The notes beneath the pieces are model-generated. The model was not told the origin of the DNA. It worked only from the letters and a program-made list of their open reading frames with translations, and made no database searches. Shown here piece by piece: positions 1-10,860 of a stretch of DNA of 43,690 nt. A program made the position numbers and the translations under genes. Within the stretch, counting starts at the first letter, position 1, and each line of letters begins with the position of its first letter. The DNA is from Corynebacterium sp. HMSC078H07. Lineage in GTDB: Bacteria > Actinomycetota > Actinomycetes > Mycobacteriales > Mycobacteriaceae. The stretch is from positions 803 to 44,492 of the forward strand of contig NZ_KV810497.1 in the NCBI RefSeq assembly GCF_001812805.1. The letters run 5' to 3'.

Positions 1-143
1 TGAATACCGGGGTGAGCTACATCCCGCCCTGGGGCACACCAATTACCGCCATGCCCGAATACCAAGAAGCCGCAGCCAGACTCGCCGCCGAACAAACAAG
101 ACAAACCACAAGCCAACCACCCGACCCGCCGGGCGCAGGCTAA
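1..143 (+). CDS. C-terminal end of an unrecognised protein (partial)
   Basis: An open reading frame enters from the left edge and stops at a TAA at 141-143, giving about 46 residues that begin NTGVSYIPPWG and end QPPDPPGAG. The tail is rich in Ala, Gln, Thr and Pro and looks like a disordered C-terminus following an Ala-rich helix (EYQEAAARLAAEQ). Codon use includes AGA, ACA and several CAA codons, which the neighbouring housekeeping genes avoid, so the gene may be accessory. No family is recognised. It converges on the minus-strand gene ending at 325. Confidence 0.45.
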   Translation, partial: NTGVSYIPPWGTPITAMPEYQEAAARLAAEQTRQTTSQPPDPPGAG

Positions 144-277
144 ACGCCCGCGATGAGGCAACACGAGCGCCGGAACGCCGAAAGCACGCGCCGGCACCGA
201 AACCCGCCGACCACACCACGGTCAGCGGGCAGATCGGCGATCCCACAGCTAGTCGAGGCAAGCGCCGAGACGATGAA

Positions 278-305
278 ACCCGCCAACCAGAAAAAGTTGA
301 CGGGT
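278..305 (-). terminator. Hairpin downstream of the YbbN-like gene
   Basis: ACCCGCCAAC (278-287) pairs with GTTGACGGGT (296-305) at nine of ten positions around an A-rich 8-nt loop. It lies 20 bases past the stop of the minus-strand gene and also downstream of the plus-strand partial gene, so it may end transcription from both sides. The T tract after the stem is weak. Confidence 0.4.
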
Positions 306-324
306 CAGACAGCGAGACTAGGTA

Positions 325-1245
325 CTAATACAGCGCACTAGCGAGCTGCGTGCGGGCCGCGAGTACGCGAGGATCGCCAGAATCATAGAGGGCAAACAGC
401 TCGAGCAGACGGTCCTTCAAACGTGCTTTGTCATCGCCGGCGGTGACCTTCATGGCGTCGATAAGCCGGCTAAAAGCAACGTCCGGAGTCCCGGCAACAA
501 TATGGGCATCAGCAGCCGCGAGCTGCTTATCCACGTCCTGTGGATTATCCTCAGCCTCGGCGATGGGGTCGCCATCCTTCGCGGATGCCTTAAGCCGCTT
601 GAGCACCACGGTGGTGGCACGCGCCTGCTTGATTTCGGCATTGTCAGGCTCGGCGGCAAGCACCTCATCGTAAGCAGCAATAGCGGCATCGAAATCGCCG
701 GCATTCAGCGCGTCCTCTGCCACGAGCAGGCGCGGGTCGGATGTTTCCTCCGCCTGGGGCTGCTCAGCACCAGTATCCTGCAGGCCGCGCAGCTGGGGGC
801 CGAGCTTATCGACGATCGCCGCTACCCACTGCTCCAGGTTCTCCCGTGGCTGGCTCCCCTCAAAGTTGGTGACCGGCTGGCCCGCAGCGATGGCCACGGT
901 GGTGGGTAGGTTCTGCACACCGAAGACCTGGGCGACCTGCGGCACTACATCAGCGTTGATGTAGCCCACGATGAACTTTAAGCCGCCTGCCGCGGCCATC
1001 TCCTCGAAGTCCTTCTTCAACTGCTCTGAGGCTGGCGAACGCGGGGAACCGATAAGCGCGATAACCGGGACTTCGGCGGAGCGGCGCACAAGGTCATTCT
1101 CAAAGTTCTGCTCCGTGACCTCAAAGAAGGGCTGAATTCCTGCAGGGGCACCGGTAGTGCCCTGTTCCTGTGCTTTCGCCTTGGCCTCTGCCTGCTGCTT
1201 GATGGCTCCCAAATCGAGGGCGCCTCCAACGTATGGTCCGGTCAC
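325..1245 (-). CDS. YbbN/CnoX-like thioredoxin-fold and TPR co-chaperone
   Basis: A 306-residue cytoplasmic protein. Residues about 40-150 form a thioredoxin fold, but the CxxC active site is replaced by a cysteine-free Ser-Pro-Arg-Ser-Pro stretch, so it cannot be a classical disulfide reductase. Residues about 165-300 carry TPR-like helices (EDALNAGDFDAAIAAYDEVL). This architecture is the YbbN/CnoX family, which binds unfolded proteins as a chaperone holdase; that function is inferred from the family. The start is a GTG preceded by GGAGGAG, overlapping the stop of the upstream gene as GTGA, so the two are translationally coupled. Confidence 0.85.
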   Translation of the reverse strand: MTGPYVGGALDLGAIKQQAEAKAKAQEQGTTGAPAGIQPFFEVTEQNFENDLVRRSAEVPVIALIGSPRSPASEQLKKDFEEMAAAGGLKFIVGYINADVVPQVAQVFGVQNLPTTVAIAAGQPVTNFEGSQPRENLEQWVAAIVDKLGPQLRGLQDTGAEQPQAEETSDPRLLVAEDALNAGDFDAAIAAYDEVLAAEPDNAEIKQARATTVVLKRLKASAKDGDPIAEAEDNPQDVDKQLAAADAHIVAGTPDVAFSRLIDAMKVTAGDDKARLKDRLLELFALYDSGDPRVLAARTQLASALY

Positions 1246-1550
1246 TGATTCTCCTCCAGGTAACGGTTAACGGATTCTACTTTTTGGGTTATCTGCCCGG
1301 TGACGCCTTCGCGAATATCGGCCTTAATGACCAGGCTCGTGCGCGGAGAGACTTTACGGACGGCATCGGTGGCCTCCTTAATCACCGCAAAGACTTCGTC
1401 CCACTCGCCTTCAATGAGGGTAAACATGGCATTGGTCTCGTTGGGTAGGCCGGATGCACGGACCACGCGCACGGCCTCCGCCACGGCGTCCGACATCTCG
1501 GCGCTCTCATCACCCACGATGGTCGGGGCTACAGAAAAGGCAACAATCAT
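1242..1550 (-). CDS. Thiamine-binding MTH1187/YkoF-like family protein
   Basis: A 102-residue protein starting MIVAFSVAP, with the family signature of a beta strand carrying PT at the N-terminus, an AVRVVRASGLPNETNAMFTLIEG core and a C-terminal amphipathic helix. The MTH1187 (DUF77) family forms small ferredoxin-like-fold oligomers; some members bind thiamine, so a ligand-carrier or sensor role is likely but unproven. An in-frame extension upstream to 1793 exists but would overlap the neighbouring gene and is low-complexity; the ATG at 1550 fits the family length. It is followed by the YbbN-like gene with a four-base overlap. Confidence 0.75.
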   Translation of the reverse strand: MIVAFSVAPTIVGDESAEMSDAVAEAVRVVRASGLPNETNAMFTLIEGEWDEVFAVIKEATDAVRKVSPRTSLVIKADIREGVTGQITQKVESVNRYLEENQ

Positions 1551-1560
1551 GCCCGCTAGT

Positions 1561-1845
1561 CTACCGCCGCTCCCAACAGTGGCGGTGCCAGTGCCGGCGG
1601 TCATCGCCTTGTCTACCGCTATCGCGCGGCCACGCCACAATGTGCGCGACCCCGGGCGGGATGTTCTGGTTGCAGCCGGGGCACACGTAGTACTTCTGCG
1701 CGGCCGAACTGCCGATGTGCCGCATGATGAAAGGTTCCCCATTCGTCCAGCTTGGCCCCGGAACGGTCTGCGAACCGAGCAACGCGCCGCCATCCCGCGG
1801 CAAGAAGCGAGGTTCCTCCCGGATTCTTCGGTTTCGGCGTGGCAT
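1561..1845 (-). CDS. Small actinobacterial zinc-ribbon protein
   Basis: A 94-residue protein, basic at the N-terminus ([11 protein letters not shown]) and with a zinc-binding pattern at the C-terminus: CPGC at about residues 55-58, then a conserved His and HWHRHCW near the end. Close relatives occur next to nucS in actinobacteria and are usually annotated only as ATP/GTP-binding or hypothetical proteins; no P-loop is visible here, so the nucleotide-binding label is not supported. The ATG overlaps the nucS stop as TAATG, indicating coupling. The function is unknown; the context with NucS could hint at nucleic-acid metabolism, but that is only inference. Confidence 0.75.
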   Translation of the reverse strand: MPRRNRRIREEPRFLPRDGGALLGSQTVPGPSWTNGEPFIMRHIGSSAAQKYYVCPGCNQNIPPGVAHIVAWPRDSGRQGDDRRHWHRHCWERR

Positions 1846-2537
1846 TAAAACAGGCGCAGCTCGTTGGACTCGATACCGCGCAGCTCCTGGTAGTCCAGCA
1901 CCACGCAGCGAATCCCGCGGTCTTCAGCCAAGGTACGAGCCTGCGGCTTGATTTCCTGCGCCGCAAACACACCATGGACCGGCGCCAGCAGGTCATCGCG
2001 GTTAAGCAATTCCAGGTAACGCGTAAGCTGCTCGACGCCATCGATACCTCCACGGCGCTTGACCTCCACCGCCACAAACTCGTTCTGAGGATTCTTGGCC
2101 ATAATGTCCACCGGACCAATCGCCGTGGGATACTCGCGGCGGACAAGCGAGTACTTCTCCCCAAGCGTTTCGATGTGCTCCGCTAGAAGCTCTTGCAGGT
2201 GTGCTTCGACACCGTCCTTGACCAGGCCTGGGTCTTCGCCCAAGTCCATAGCGATGTCTTGGTGCACCTCTGCGATGGTGATGCGGAGTTGTTCGCCCTT
2301 GGGGTTCTCCACCAACCATAGTTTCTCGCCGGTATCCTCACCGTCGATATCCGTAATCTCAGACTCCTCCAGGGAGCACGGAGGAGTCATCCAGTTCAAA
2401 GGTTTATAGGCACGGTCATCCGCATGGACGGACACCGAGCCATCGGCCTTGATAAGGATGAGTCGGTCCGCCATAGGCAAGTGGGCGTCGAGGCGACCAA
2501 CGTAATCTACAGAGCAACGGGCGATGACAACACGCAT
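1845..2537 (-). CDS. nucS: Mismatch-specific endonuclease NucS (EndoMS)
   Basis: A 230-residue endonuclease that, in actinobacteria and archaea lacking MutS/MutL, cuts both strands at mismatched bases and starts non-canonical mismatch repair. The N-terminal half ([16 protein letters not shown] to about 110) is the DNA-binding and dimerisation domain. The C-terminal nuclease domain shows the [16 protein letters not shown] and QLTRYLELL blocks, which supply the D-ExK-Q catalytic residues of the RecB-like fold. The C-terminus ends in acidic and hydrophobic residues (ELRLF), consistent with the known sliding-clamp interaction in this family. It lies 24 bases after the DUF2550 gene. Confidence 0.93.
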   Translation of the reverse strand: MRVVIARCSVDYVGRLDAHLPMADRLILIKADGSVSVHADDRAYKPLNWMTPPCSLEESEITDIDGEDTGEKLWLVENPKGEQLRITIAEVHQDIAMDLGEDPGLVKDGVEAHLQELLAEHIETLGEKYSLVRREYPTAIGPVDIMAKNPQNEFVAVEVKRRGGIDGVEQLTRYLELLNRDDLLAPVHGVFAAQEIKPQARTLAEDRGIRCVVLDYQELRGIESNELRLF

Positions 2538-2561
2538 GCCCTCTACCCTAACGGGTAAGGA

Positions 2562-3038
2562 CTACTTCTTTGGAAAGCGGCTGGCACGCTGGCGCATCTG
2601 ATGATAGTTCAGCTTCTCCTTGCGCTTCGAAGGCGCTGCTTCCACCCAAGCATTCAGGGCCATGATGCCGTGCGCATCAGAGGCAATCTCATAGTCCTTG
2701 CCATGGACGCTGATCCCCATAACCTGGTCGCCAGCGGGCATAAAAGAAGCCTCGTCATCATCCAGCGAACGGATTCCGTTCAAGGTGATGTCGAGGCGAT
2801 TGAACCGCATGTTGGCGCGGGGAAGAACAGAGCGAAGCTTAAAGTACTCCATATACTCGCCGTTATAGCGCACCAGCCCATGACGCCACGAATGGGAATC
2901 CTTGGCCGGCAGGAGGCGCAGAAGGACCGTAGTTCCGCGGGAGCGCAACGTAAAAAAGCGCACTGCGGCGAGGATGATGACAGCCAGAATAATCAGGATG
3001 AGGACGAAGAGTAGCCCTTGCAACACCTGAGAATTCAT
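2562..3038 (-). CDS. DUF2550 membrane-anchored protein
   Basis: A 158-residue protein with one N-terminal membrane helix (residues about 8-28, LLFVLILIILAVIILAAV) followed by a soluble domain of about 125 residues and a very basic C-terminus (RQRASRFPKK). The sequence matches the actinobacterial DUF2550 family, which is regularly found between the ATP synthase operon and nucS. The soluble part contains WRHGLVRYNGEYMEYFKL, suggestive of a PH-like beta fold. The function is unknown. It is separated from atpC by about 190 bases containing a terminator, so it is probably transcribed independently of the ATP synthase genes. Confidence 0.8.
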   Translation of the reverse strand: MNSQVLQGLLFVLILIILAVIILAAVRFFTLRSRGTTVLLRLLPAKDSHSWRHGLVRYNGEYMEYFKLRSVLPRANMRFNRLDITLNGIRSLDDDEASFMPAGDQVMGISVHGKDYEIASDAHGIMALNAWVEAAPSKRKEKLNYHQMRQRASRFPKK

Positions 3039-3127
3039 GACAAACAGTCCTTTACGGCAATGCGATTTGTTTCAACGATTGTACCGCCTAGCAACATTGC
3101 AATGCCAGTTTGCGTGGGTAAAGGCTA

Positions 3128-3167
3128 AACCCCCTGCCTCTCCTCGTGAAAGGAGGTGCAGGGGGTT
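3128..3167 (-). terminator. Terminator at the end of the atp operon
   Basis: AACCCCCTGCCTC (3128-3140) faces GAGGTGCAGGGGGTT (3153-3167), a G/C-rich stem with one bulged base and a loop of about 12 bases. On the minus strand the stem is followed by TTAGCC and then TTT. It sits 65 bases past the atpC stop. Confidence 0.6.
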
Positions 3168-3231
3168 CTTCTCAAGCCAGAGTGGGAAGGGCGGTCATTG
3201 CTGCCCGTTCTCTCCCCTCTCCGCTAATCCG

Positions 3232-3600
3232 TTAGCTGTTGAAGCGGCGCACGGCGCGCAATGCAGCTTCGCCGCGGGACCTCGTCAACTCGTGCTCAGA
3301 CTTCAGGTCTTCCTGAGCCTGTGCCTCATCGACCTCGCGGGCCCAGATGGCCCAGTCCGCGAGGACGGTGATCTTGTTCTCGGACACGGAGAGGAAGCCA
3401 CCCTGGACGGCAGCGACGCGGCGCTCGCCGTCCGCTGGGTGGATGGTCACGACGCCATTGTTGATCAGCTGACCAACCATAGGCTCGTGGCCAGGAAGCA
3501 CGCCGATCTCACCCTCGGTGGTCTCAGCCGTCACCATGGTGGCCTTGCCGGTCCACAGCAGGCGCTCGACGGAAACCAATTCGGCGGTGATGTCAGCCAT
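3232..3600 (-). CDS. atpC: F1Fo ATP synthase epsilon subunit
   Basis: A 122-residue central-stalk subunit. The N-terminal beta sandwich is recognisable ([20 protein letters not shown], then [16 protein letters not shown], the family hallmark) and is followed by a helical C-terminal part ([30 protein letters not shown]). In the enzyme it couples rotation to catalysis and restrains ATP hydrolysis. It is the last gene of atpBEFHAGDC and starts 10 bases after the atpD stop. The length is shorter than the E. coli protein (139), as is usual in actinobacteria. Confidence 0.95.
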   Translation of the reverse strand: MADITAELVSVERLLWTGKATMVTAETTEGEIGVLPGHEPMVGQLINNGVVTIHPADGERRVAAVQGGFLSVSENKITVLADWAIWAREVDEAQAQEDLKSEHELTRSRGEAALRAVRRFNS

Positions 3601-3610
3601 GTGCCTCTCC

Positions 3611-5062
<1,452 letters not shown>

Positions 5063-6046
5063 CTAGTCACTTTCTGCGCTTTCGGCGAGCGCCCCAGCGC
5101 CACCGACGATCTCTGTGATTTCTTGGGTAATCTGCGCCTGACGTGCCTGGTTGGCAACGCGGGAGAGGTCCTTGACCAGCTCGGTAGCGTTATCAGTTGC
5201 AGACTTCATTGCGGTACGGCGTGCGGCGGACTCGGAGGCCGAGGACTCCAAGAACATCGCAAACAGGAGGCGGGACACGTACTGCGGGAGCAGTGCTTCC
5301 ATGAGGGTGTCCGCATCCGGCTCGAAGTCGTAATCAGGGGTGACCTGATTGGCCGACGAGGCGTCGGAAAGCGCGGACTCACCCATGTTGAAGTCCTCTT
5401 CCTCAATAACCGGTACCACCGGCAGCAGCTGCTGCACACGCGCCGTCTGGGTCAGCATGGACTGGAACTCGGTGTACACAACGTGTACTTGGTCGAAACC
5501 GCGGACGGTCTCGCCCTCGAGATTGATTCCCTCGCGGGTCTTAGCCTGGCCCTTCGAACCGGCGATGAAGCCGTCGATGATGTGGTGGCGCACGTCGTGC
5601 GTCGCCTCCCAGGTCGGATCCTGCGAGAATCCAGTCCAGCTGCCTGCGACCTCGGCTTCACGGAACTTGTAGAAGCCAACGCCCTTGTTACCCGTGACGT
5701 AGCGGACGGTCTCGAAACCTTCGCTCTTCAGCAATGCTTCGAGCTCGGCCGCCTTCTTGAAGACGTTGTTGTTGTAGCCACCGCACATACCGCGGTCAGA
5801 GGAGACCACGAGGATTGCGGCGACCTTGCCATCTTCACGCTCACGGAGCATCGGGTGATCCAGGTTTGTGTGCGCGGCGAGCTTGTTCAACACGTTGGAC
5901 AGCTCGTGCGCATAAGGCTGCGACGCCTCGACCCTGGCCTGTGCCTTGGTAATGCGCGAGGTAGCAATGAGCTCCTGTGCCTTGGTGATCTTCTTAGTGG
6001 AATTGACGGACCTGATGCGGTCACGCAGTTCACGAAGATTAGCCAT
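5063..6046 (-). CDS. atpG: F1Fo ATP synthase gamma subunit
   Basis: A 327-residue rotor shaft subunit. The N-terminal helix MANLRELRDRIRSVNSTKKITKAQELI and the C-terminal helix FAMFLESSASESAARRTAMKSATDNA form the antiparallel coiled coil that turns inside the alpha-beta hexamer; the middle holds SSDRGMCGGYNN. The protein is about 40 residues longer than E. coli AtpG because of an acidic insertion around residues 213-240 (EEEDFNMGESALSDASSAN), known in corynebacterial and mycobacterial gamma subunits. It starts 55 bases after atpA. Confidence 0.97.
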   Translation of the reverse strand: MANLRELRDRIRSVNSTKKITKAQELIATSRITKAQARVEASQPYAHELSNVLNKLAAHTNLDHPMLREREDGKVAAILVVSSDRGMCGGYNNNVFKKAAELEALLKSEGFETVRYVTGNKGVGFYKFREAEVAGSWTGFSQDPTWEATHDVRHHIIDGFIAGSKGQAKTREGINLEGETVRGFDQVHVVYTEFQSMLTQTARVQQLLPVVPVIEEEDFNMGESALSDASSANQVTPDYDFEPDADTLMEALLPQYVSRLLFAMFLESSASESAARRTAMKSATDNATELVKDLSRVANQARQAQITQEITEIVGGAGALAESAESD

Positions 6047-6101
6047 GGTTTTCGCTCCTCCCTTCTTTTTCTAGACGGTTACTTCTTAGAGTGTGCGGAC
6101 T

Positions 6102-7742
6102 CTACTTGGCCGTCTTGCGGGAGACGTTGAGCTCGGACTTGTTGATTTCTTCAGCGTCGAGCGGATCCACCGGAGCCTCAGTGCCGAGGTTGTGGCCCTC
6201 AGAGGTGCGGAAGGACGGGGTGAAGTCCTTGGCTGCGGCAACAAGCGCATCCTTGGACTCGTCGGTCAGAGCGGTGCCGCCCTGAATCTGCTCGAACACC
6301 TGCGGGGTTGCAGAGTTGAGGTGATCGTGCAGCTCCTTCTCGAAGCGGCGTACGTCCTCGACGGGAACGACGTCGAAGATGCCCTGGTCTGCGAGGAAGA
6401 TGGAAACCATCTGGTACTCGACAGGCTGCGGGGAGGACTCGGACTGCTTCAGCAGCTCAACAAGGCGCTCACCGCGCTCCAGCTGAGCCTTGGAGGCAGA
6501 GTCAAGGTCGGACGCGAAGGCAGCGAAGGCCTGCAGGTCACGGTAGGCAGCCAGCTCAAGACGGAGGTTACCAGCAACCTTCTTCATACCCTTGGTCTGT
6601 GCTGCACCACCAACACGGGAGACGGACACACCGACGTTAATTGCCGGACGGACGCCCTGGTTAAACAGGTCGGACTCCAGGAAGACCTGGCCGTCGGTAA
6701 TAGAAATAACGTTGGTCGGAATGAAGGCGGAGACGTCGTTCGCCTTCGTCTCAATGATCGGCAGTGCGGTCATGGAACCTGCACCCATGTCGTCGGAGAG
6801 CTTTGCAGCACGCTCCAGCAGACGGGAGTGGAGGTAGAAGACGTCACCCGGGTATGCCTCGCGGCCCGGCGGGCGGCGCAGCAGAAGGGAAATCGCACGG
6901 TAGGCCTCAGCCTGCTTGGTCAGATCATCGTAAATGATCAGGACGTGGTTGCCCTGGTACATCCAGTGCTGACCCAGAGCTGCACCGGAGAACGGTGCCA
7001 GCCACTTGAAGCCGGCGGCGTCGGATGCCGGAGCAGCCACGATGGTGGTGTACTCTAGGGCGCCGTGCTGCTCCAGGGTGTGGCGCACACCAGCAATGGT
7101 GGAGCCCTTCTGGCCGATGGCGACGTAGATGCAGCGGACCTGCTTGTTCTTATCGCCAGACTCCCAGTTAGCCTTCTGGTTCAGGATGGTGTCGATACAG
7201 ACGGCGGTCTTACCCGTCTTACGGTCACCAATGATCAACTGACGCTGACCACGACCAATCGGGGTCATGGCGTCAATTGCCTTGATGCCGGTCTGCATCG
7301 GCTCTTCCACCGGCTGACGCTGCAGCACGGACGGTGCCTGCAGCTCGAGGACGCGGTCCTCTTCAGCGGTAATCGGGCCCATGCCGTCAATCGGCTGGCC
7401 CAGTGGGTTGATAACGCGGCCGAGGAATTCCTCGCCCACAGGGATGGAGAGGACTTCGCCGGTCCTCTTGACCTCGTCGCCTTCCTTAAGGGACTCGAAG
7501 TTGCCCAAGACCACGACACCGATGGAGTTGGTGTCAAGGTTCTGAGCGACGCCGATGACGCCGCCTGGGAACTCGAGCAGCTCATTCGCCATGACGGACG
7601 GCAGGCCCGAAACCTGCGCAATACCGTCAGCTGCCGAAATGACCACGCCGACCTCCTCACGGGAGGCCTCCGCGGAGTAGCTCGAGGTGTAGTTCGCAAT
7701 CGCGCTACGGATCTCGTCGGAGGAGATCGTCAGCTCCGCCAT
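6102..7742 (-). CDS. atpA: F1Fo ATP synthase alpha subunit
   Basis: A 546-residue non-catalytic nucleotide-binding subunit. The P-loop GDRKTGKT is at 172-179, followed by the conserved QRQLIIGD context and [15 protein letters not shown]. The start [11 protein letters not shown] at 7742 is preceded by AGGAAG at good spacing; an in-frame ATG 33 bases upstream would add an unlikely N-terminus ([11 protein letters not shown]). The C-terminal extension (about 36 residues past the usual end, [23 protein letters not shown]) matches the actinobacterial alpha subunit, where it helps suppress ATP hydrolysis in mycobacteria. Confidence 0.97.
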   Translation of the reverse strand: MAELTISSDEIRSAIANYTSSYSAEASREEVGVVISAADGIAQVSGLPSVMANELLEFPGGVIGVAQNLDTNSIGVVVLGNFESLKEGDEVKRTGEVLSIPVGEEFLGRVINPLGQPIDGMGPITAEEDRVLELQAPSVLQRQPVEEPMQTGIKAIDAMTPIGRGQRQLIIGDRKTGKTAVCIDTILNQKANWESGDKNKQVRCIYVAIGQKGSTIAGVRHTLEQHGALEYTTIVAAPASDAAGFKWLAPFSGAALGQHWMYQGNHVLIIYDDLTKQAEAYRAISLLLRRPPGREAYPGDVFYLHSRLLERAAKLSDDMGAGSMTALPIIETKANDVSAFIPTNVISITDGQVFLESDLFNQGVRPAINVGVSVSRVGGAAQTKGMKKVAGNLRLELAAYRDLQAFAAFASDLDSASKAQLERGERLVELLKQSESSPQPVEYQMVSIFLADQGIFDVVPVEDVRRFEKELHDHLNSATPQVFEQIQGGTALTDESKDALVAAAKDFTPSFRTSEGHNLGTEAPVDPLDAEEINKSELNVSRKTAK

Positions 7743-7802
7743 GTTCTTCCTGCTCTCGGTAGTATCTTCCAGCAATTACTTAATCGTTTCTGTCGTTTCG
7801 GC

Positions 7803-8618
7803 TTATGCCATCACAGCACGAAGGCGGGAAATCTTGCCTGCCGTCGAACCATCAATGACTTCGTCGCCAACGCGGATGGTCATACCACCGAGGAGGCTGG
7901 TGTCAACCTCAGAGTGGATGGACATCGCACGACCATAAATTTTGCCCAGCTTTTCAGCGAGTGCTGCCCGCTGGCTATCGTTTAGCTCACCCGCCGACGT
8001 CACGCGCGCAATGGAGCGGCCCTGCAGCTCGGCTGCGGAGTCTGCCAGTGCGGCAATATCATCAATCGGGTTCTGCTCCGGGCGGCCAATGGCCTGCAGC
8101 GCGAGCGCTTCAGTGACCATAGTGACCTTGCCGTAGAGCACGCTTGCCAGCAGTCCAACCTTGCGGTCGGACGTCGCAGTACGGTCTGAAAGCAGCTGGG
8201 TCAGTTCGCCTTCGCGGTCCAGCACGCGTGACAGGGAGAAGAGCTCGTCTTCTACCTGGCCCAGCTTGCCCTCGGACTCAGCGCCACGCAGAAGAGCGCG
8301 GCGGCCAAGCCTCACGAGGCCACGGGCAATATCACGCGGGGAGGACCACTGTGCGGCGGCGGCTTCCTCGAGCACCTGCTGTGCTACCGGGGAAATCTTG
8401 CCGCCGAAAAGCTTCTGGACCAGGGACTTACGCTCCTCAGAAGAAGCCGCATCATCGGTCAGGGCAACGCGCAGTTCGCGGTCACCGTCGAGGACGCGGA
8501 CAACCTCAAAGAGGTCCTGGCCTGCCTGGGTAGCAGTAGCTACCGAGTTGTCGCCGGAGAGAAAACCATCCAGCTTCGACTCAACGGTAGCGAGTGCTTC
8601 GCGGCTAGCTGCCTTCAT
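7803..8618 (-). CDS. atpH: F1Fo ATP synthase delta subunit
   Basis: A 271-residue peripheral-stalk subunit linking the top of F1 to the b subunits. The C-terminal half carries the delta signature (ALQAIGRPEQNPIDDIAAL and then the beta strand TIRVGDEVIDGSTAGKISRLRAVM). It is some 95 residues longer than E. coli AtpH. In mycobacteria the b' and delta genes are fused, whereas here delta is a separate gene, as in other corynebacteria. It begins six bases after the atpF stop. Confidence 0.95.
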   Translation of the reverse strand: MKAASREALATVESKLDGFLSGDNSVATATQAGQDLFEVVRVLDGDRELRVALTDDAASSEERKSLVQKLFGGKISPVAQQVLEEAAAAQWSSPRDIARGLVRLGRRALLRGAESEGKLGQVEDELFSLSRVLDREGELTQLLSDRTATSDRKVGLLASVLYGKVTMVTEALALQAIGRPEQNPIDDIAALADSAAELQGRSIARVTSAGELNDSQRAALAEKLGKIYGRAMSIHSEVDTSLLGGMTIRVGDEVIDGSTAGKISRLRAVMA

Positions 8619-8624
8619 CGTTGC

Positions 8625-9197
8625 CTACTTTCCGGCCGGTGCCACAGTGTCGAGCTCGGACAGGAAGCTATCAATGGTGGAGGACTGCTTCGTGGCGTCG
8701 GAAAGTTCGCCGCCGAGAAGCTTCTCTGCCAAGTTGATGGAGTTCTGTCCGATGTCGGAACGCAGCTCAGACACGACCTGTGCACGGGAAGCTTCCAGCT
8801 GCTTCTCACCAGCGGCGAGAATGCGACGAGTCTCTTCTTCTGCAGCTTCCTTAGCCTCTGCCTCGATCAGCTTGCCACGCTCACGCGCCTGCTCACGGAT
8901 CTCAGCAGCCTCTGCTCGGGCGTCAGCGAGCTGAGCGTTGTACTTTTCCAAAGCGGCCTTTGCTTCGGCCTGCTGAGCCTCCGCACGCTTAAGGCCACCC
9001 TCGATCCGGTCTTCACGCTCCTGCAACATCTTGCTGTATGCCGGAAGCACAAACTTCCAGAAAATCAGCAGGATGACGGCGAACGGAATGAGAGACCAGA
9101 CCAAGTCGTACATCTTGGGCAGAAGGATGGAGTTACCGCTCTCCAGCGGCAGGTGCTCACTTCCTTCCGCTGCAAGGTAGTAAATGACGTTGTTCAT
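8625..9197 (-). CDS. atpF: F1Fo ATP synthase b subunit
   Basis: A 190-residue stator subunit: a short extracytoplasmic N-terminus, one membrane helix at about residues 31-50 ([21 protein letters not shown]), then a long charged coiled coil ([20 protein letters not shown] onward) that reaches F1. It lies 44 bases after atpE and six before atpH. There is no second b-type gene in the operon, so a b homodimer is expected. Confidence 0.95.
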   Translation of the reverse strand: MNNVIYYLAAEGSEHLPLESGNSILLPKMYDLVWSLIPFAVILLIFWKFVLPAYSKMLQEREDRIEGGLKRAEAQQAEAKAALEKYNAQLADARAEAAEIREQARERGKLIEAEAKEAAEEETRRILAAGEKQLEASRAQVVSELRSDIGQNSINLAEKLLGGELSDATKQSSTIDSFLSELDTVAPAGK

Positions 9198-9241
9198 GGG
9201 GCTCCGTTCTTAAAGTTCGATTTACTTGTGTAAAGCGCTCT

Positions 9242-9502
<261 letters not shown>

Positions 9503-9589
9503 TCAATGTTTCTCCCGCGGACTGTTCCGCAGGAAGCAGTGAGGATGGATTCTGGGGATATTTAGTTAACCGCGAGGTTCGCGTTGTTG

Positions 9590-10402
9590 TTAGTGCGAGT
9601 CTGCATGCAGCGACAATTCGATGTATACCGCCGTCAGCAGGGCAAAGATGTATGCCTGCAGGAAGATGACGATAATCTCGTAGATCGTGAACAGAACCGC
9701 TGCGACCAGCGTCAGGCCACTCAATGCAGTCCAGGCGTTGAACTGGAAGAAAAAGAAGTTCGTTGCCGAGTACAACAGGACCAAAATGAGGTGACCAGCC
9801 AGGAAGTTCGCCATCAGACGAAGTGCCAGCGTGACTGGGCGCATAACGAACGTAGAGAATGCCTCAATCGGCACAACAAGAACGTGCAGCCACGGCGGAA
9901 GGTTAGGAATAACCACCGAGGACTTGACAAACTTGCCGAAACCGAATCGCTTCGCGCCGGCATAGATCATGGCGATGTACGCCACGATGGCCAATACGAT
10001 CGGCATACCAATACGGGCGTTCGGAGAGATGTTCAGGCCCGGAACAATAGTTGCTACGTTCCAGAACAAAACGCCGAAGAAGATAGAGGCCAAAATCGGA
10101 AGGAAACGGCGCCCTTCCTTCTTGCCCAAGATGTCTTCTGCGATGTGAATTCGCACGAAGTCAATCGCGTGCTCGCCTACGTTCTGCAATCCTTTAGGAA
10201 CCAACTTGGGGTTCTTAAAGGCGACAACAAAAAGGAGCACCAAAATGGCTGCCATGAACAGGCGAACCAGCATGATGCGATCCAAAGCGAACCAACCGTT
10301 AGCGAAGTCAGCGAACAAAAGGTCGACGACTTCACCGTCATCGGTTACGTGCCCCGGGAAAATTTCTGGATCCAGTTCGGGTGCGTGAAAGCTACCCTTC
10401 AT
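9590..10402 (-). CDS. atpB: F1Fo ATP synthase a subunit
   Basis: A 270-residue integral membrane subunit that forms the proton half-channels. The essential Arg lies in MRPVTLALRLMANFLAGH, and the last helices read EIIVIFLQAYIFALLTAVYIELSLH. The start MKGSFHAPELDPEIFPG matches corynebacterial AtpB; a GTG start at 10447 is also open but has no ribosome-binding site and adds an odd N-terminus. The chosen ATG has no clear Shine-Dalgarno either, so the start is less certain than the identity. It is the first gene of the eight-gene operon. Confidence 0.93.
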   Translation of the reverse strand: MKGSFHAPELDPEIFPGHVTDDGEVVDLLFADFANGWFALDRIMLVRLFMAAILVLLFVVAFKNPKLVPKGLQNVGEHAIDFVRIHIAEDILGKKEGRRFLPILASIFFGVLFWNVATIVPGLNISPNARIGMPIVLAIVAYIAMIYAGAKRFGFGKFVKSSVVIPNLPPWLHVLVVPIEAFSTFVMRPVTLALRLMANFLAGHLILVLLYSATNFFFFQFNAWTALSGLTLVAAVLFTIYEIIVIFLQAYIFALLTAVYIELSLHADSH

Positions 10403-10860
10403 GGCCAATGTTGTAACGCTCAGCGTTCTCTCCCGTGTTCGGGCCACACAGCTTGTCGAAGGCTATGTGGTGCGATGGACGTCTTCAGCTCTTTGCCTTG
10501 CTCACGGACTCCGTCGCACATCAGCGTGAACAAGACAAGGATAAACCGCACTGTATCGGGCTAGCATGACACTAACCCGCGGTAACCCGAAGTGAATGGT
10601 ATCAGTTTGATGACAAGTTTTCGCACGTGGGGGCACCGTGCCTTAAGCATCTTGCTACCCCACCCTCACGGATAGACCTAAAACGCCCGCATTCTGCCCA
10701 AACCCCAGTCAGTGGATTTGGTCACACACCCCTGTTTTCCCACCTTGACGGGGGTAACTACGGTTGTCCGCAGTGCCACACGAACAAATACAAAAGCCAC
10801 CCTCCTGGGGGATCCAGTAAGGGTGGTGAACATGGTGGTCGGGACATTTGGCCCGCTGCG
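10403..10860. other. Intergenic region upstream of atpB
   Basis: This stretch of about 460 bases lies between the AtpI-like gene and atpB, both on the minus strand. It contains a terminator (10784-10826) near its upstream end and should contain the main atp promoter between there and atpB. On the minus strand a TTGTCA hexamer occurs at about 10611-10616 and a TACAGT -10-like hexamer at about 10550-10555, but they do not form a well-spaced pair, so no promoter is called. No coding potential or tRNA was recognised. Confidence 0.5.
10784..10826 (-). terminator. Terminator between the AtpI-like gene and atpB
   Basis: On the minus strand CCACCCT, an inner CTGG/CCAG stem and AGGGTGG build an 11-bp stem (10797-10826), followed directly by CTTTTGTATTTG. 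This is the best formed intrinsic terminator in the window. It lies 34 bases past the AtpI-like stop and argues that the eight atp genes are driven mainly by their own promoter downstream. Confidence 0.75.

Noticed and set aside
153..341. A 62-codon plus-strand frame after the left partial gene
   Set aside because: It has no ribosome-binding site, a random basic composition and spans a terminator hairpin.
1551..1793. N-terminal extension of the MTH1187-family gene
   Set aside because: The extra 81 residues overlap the zinc-ribbon gene in another frame and do not resemble any part of the family.
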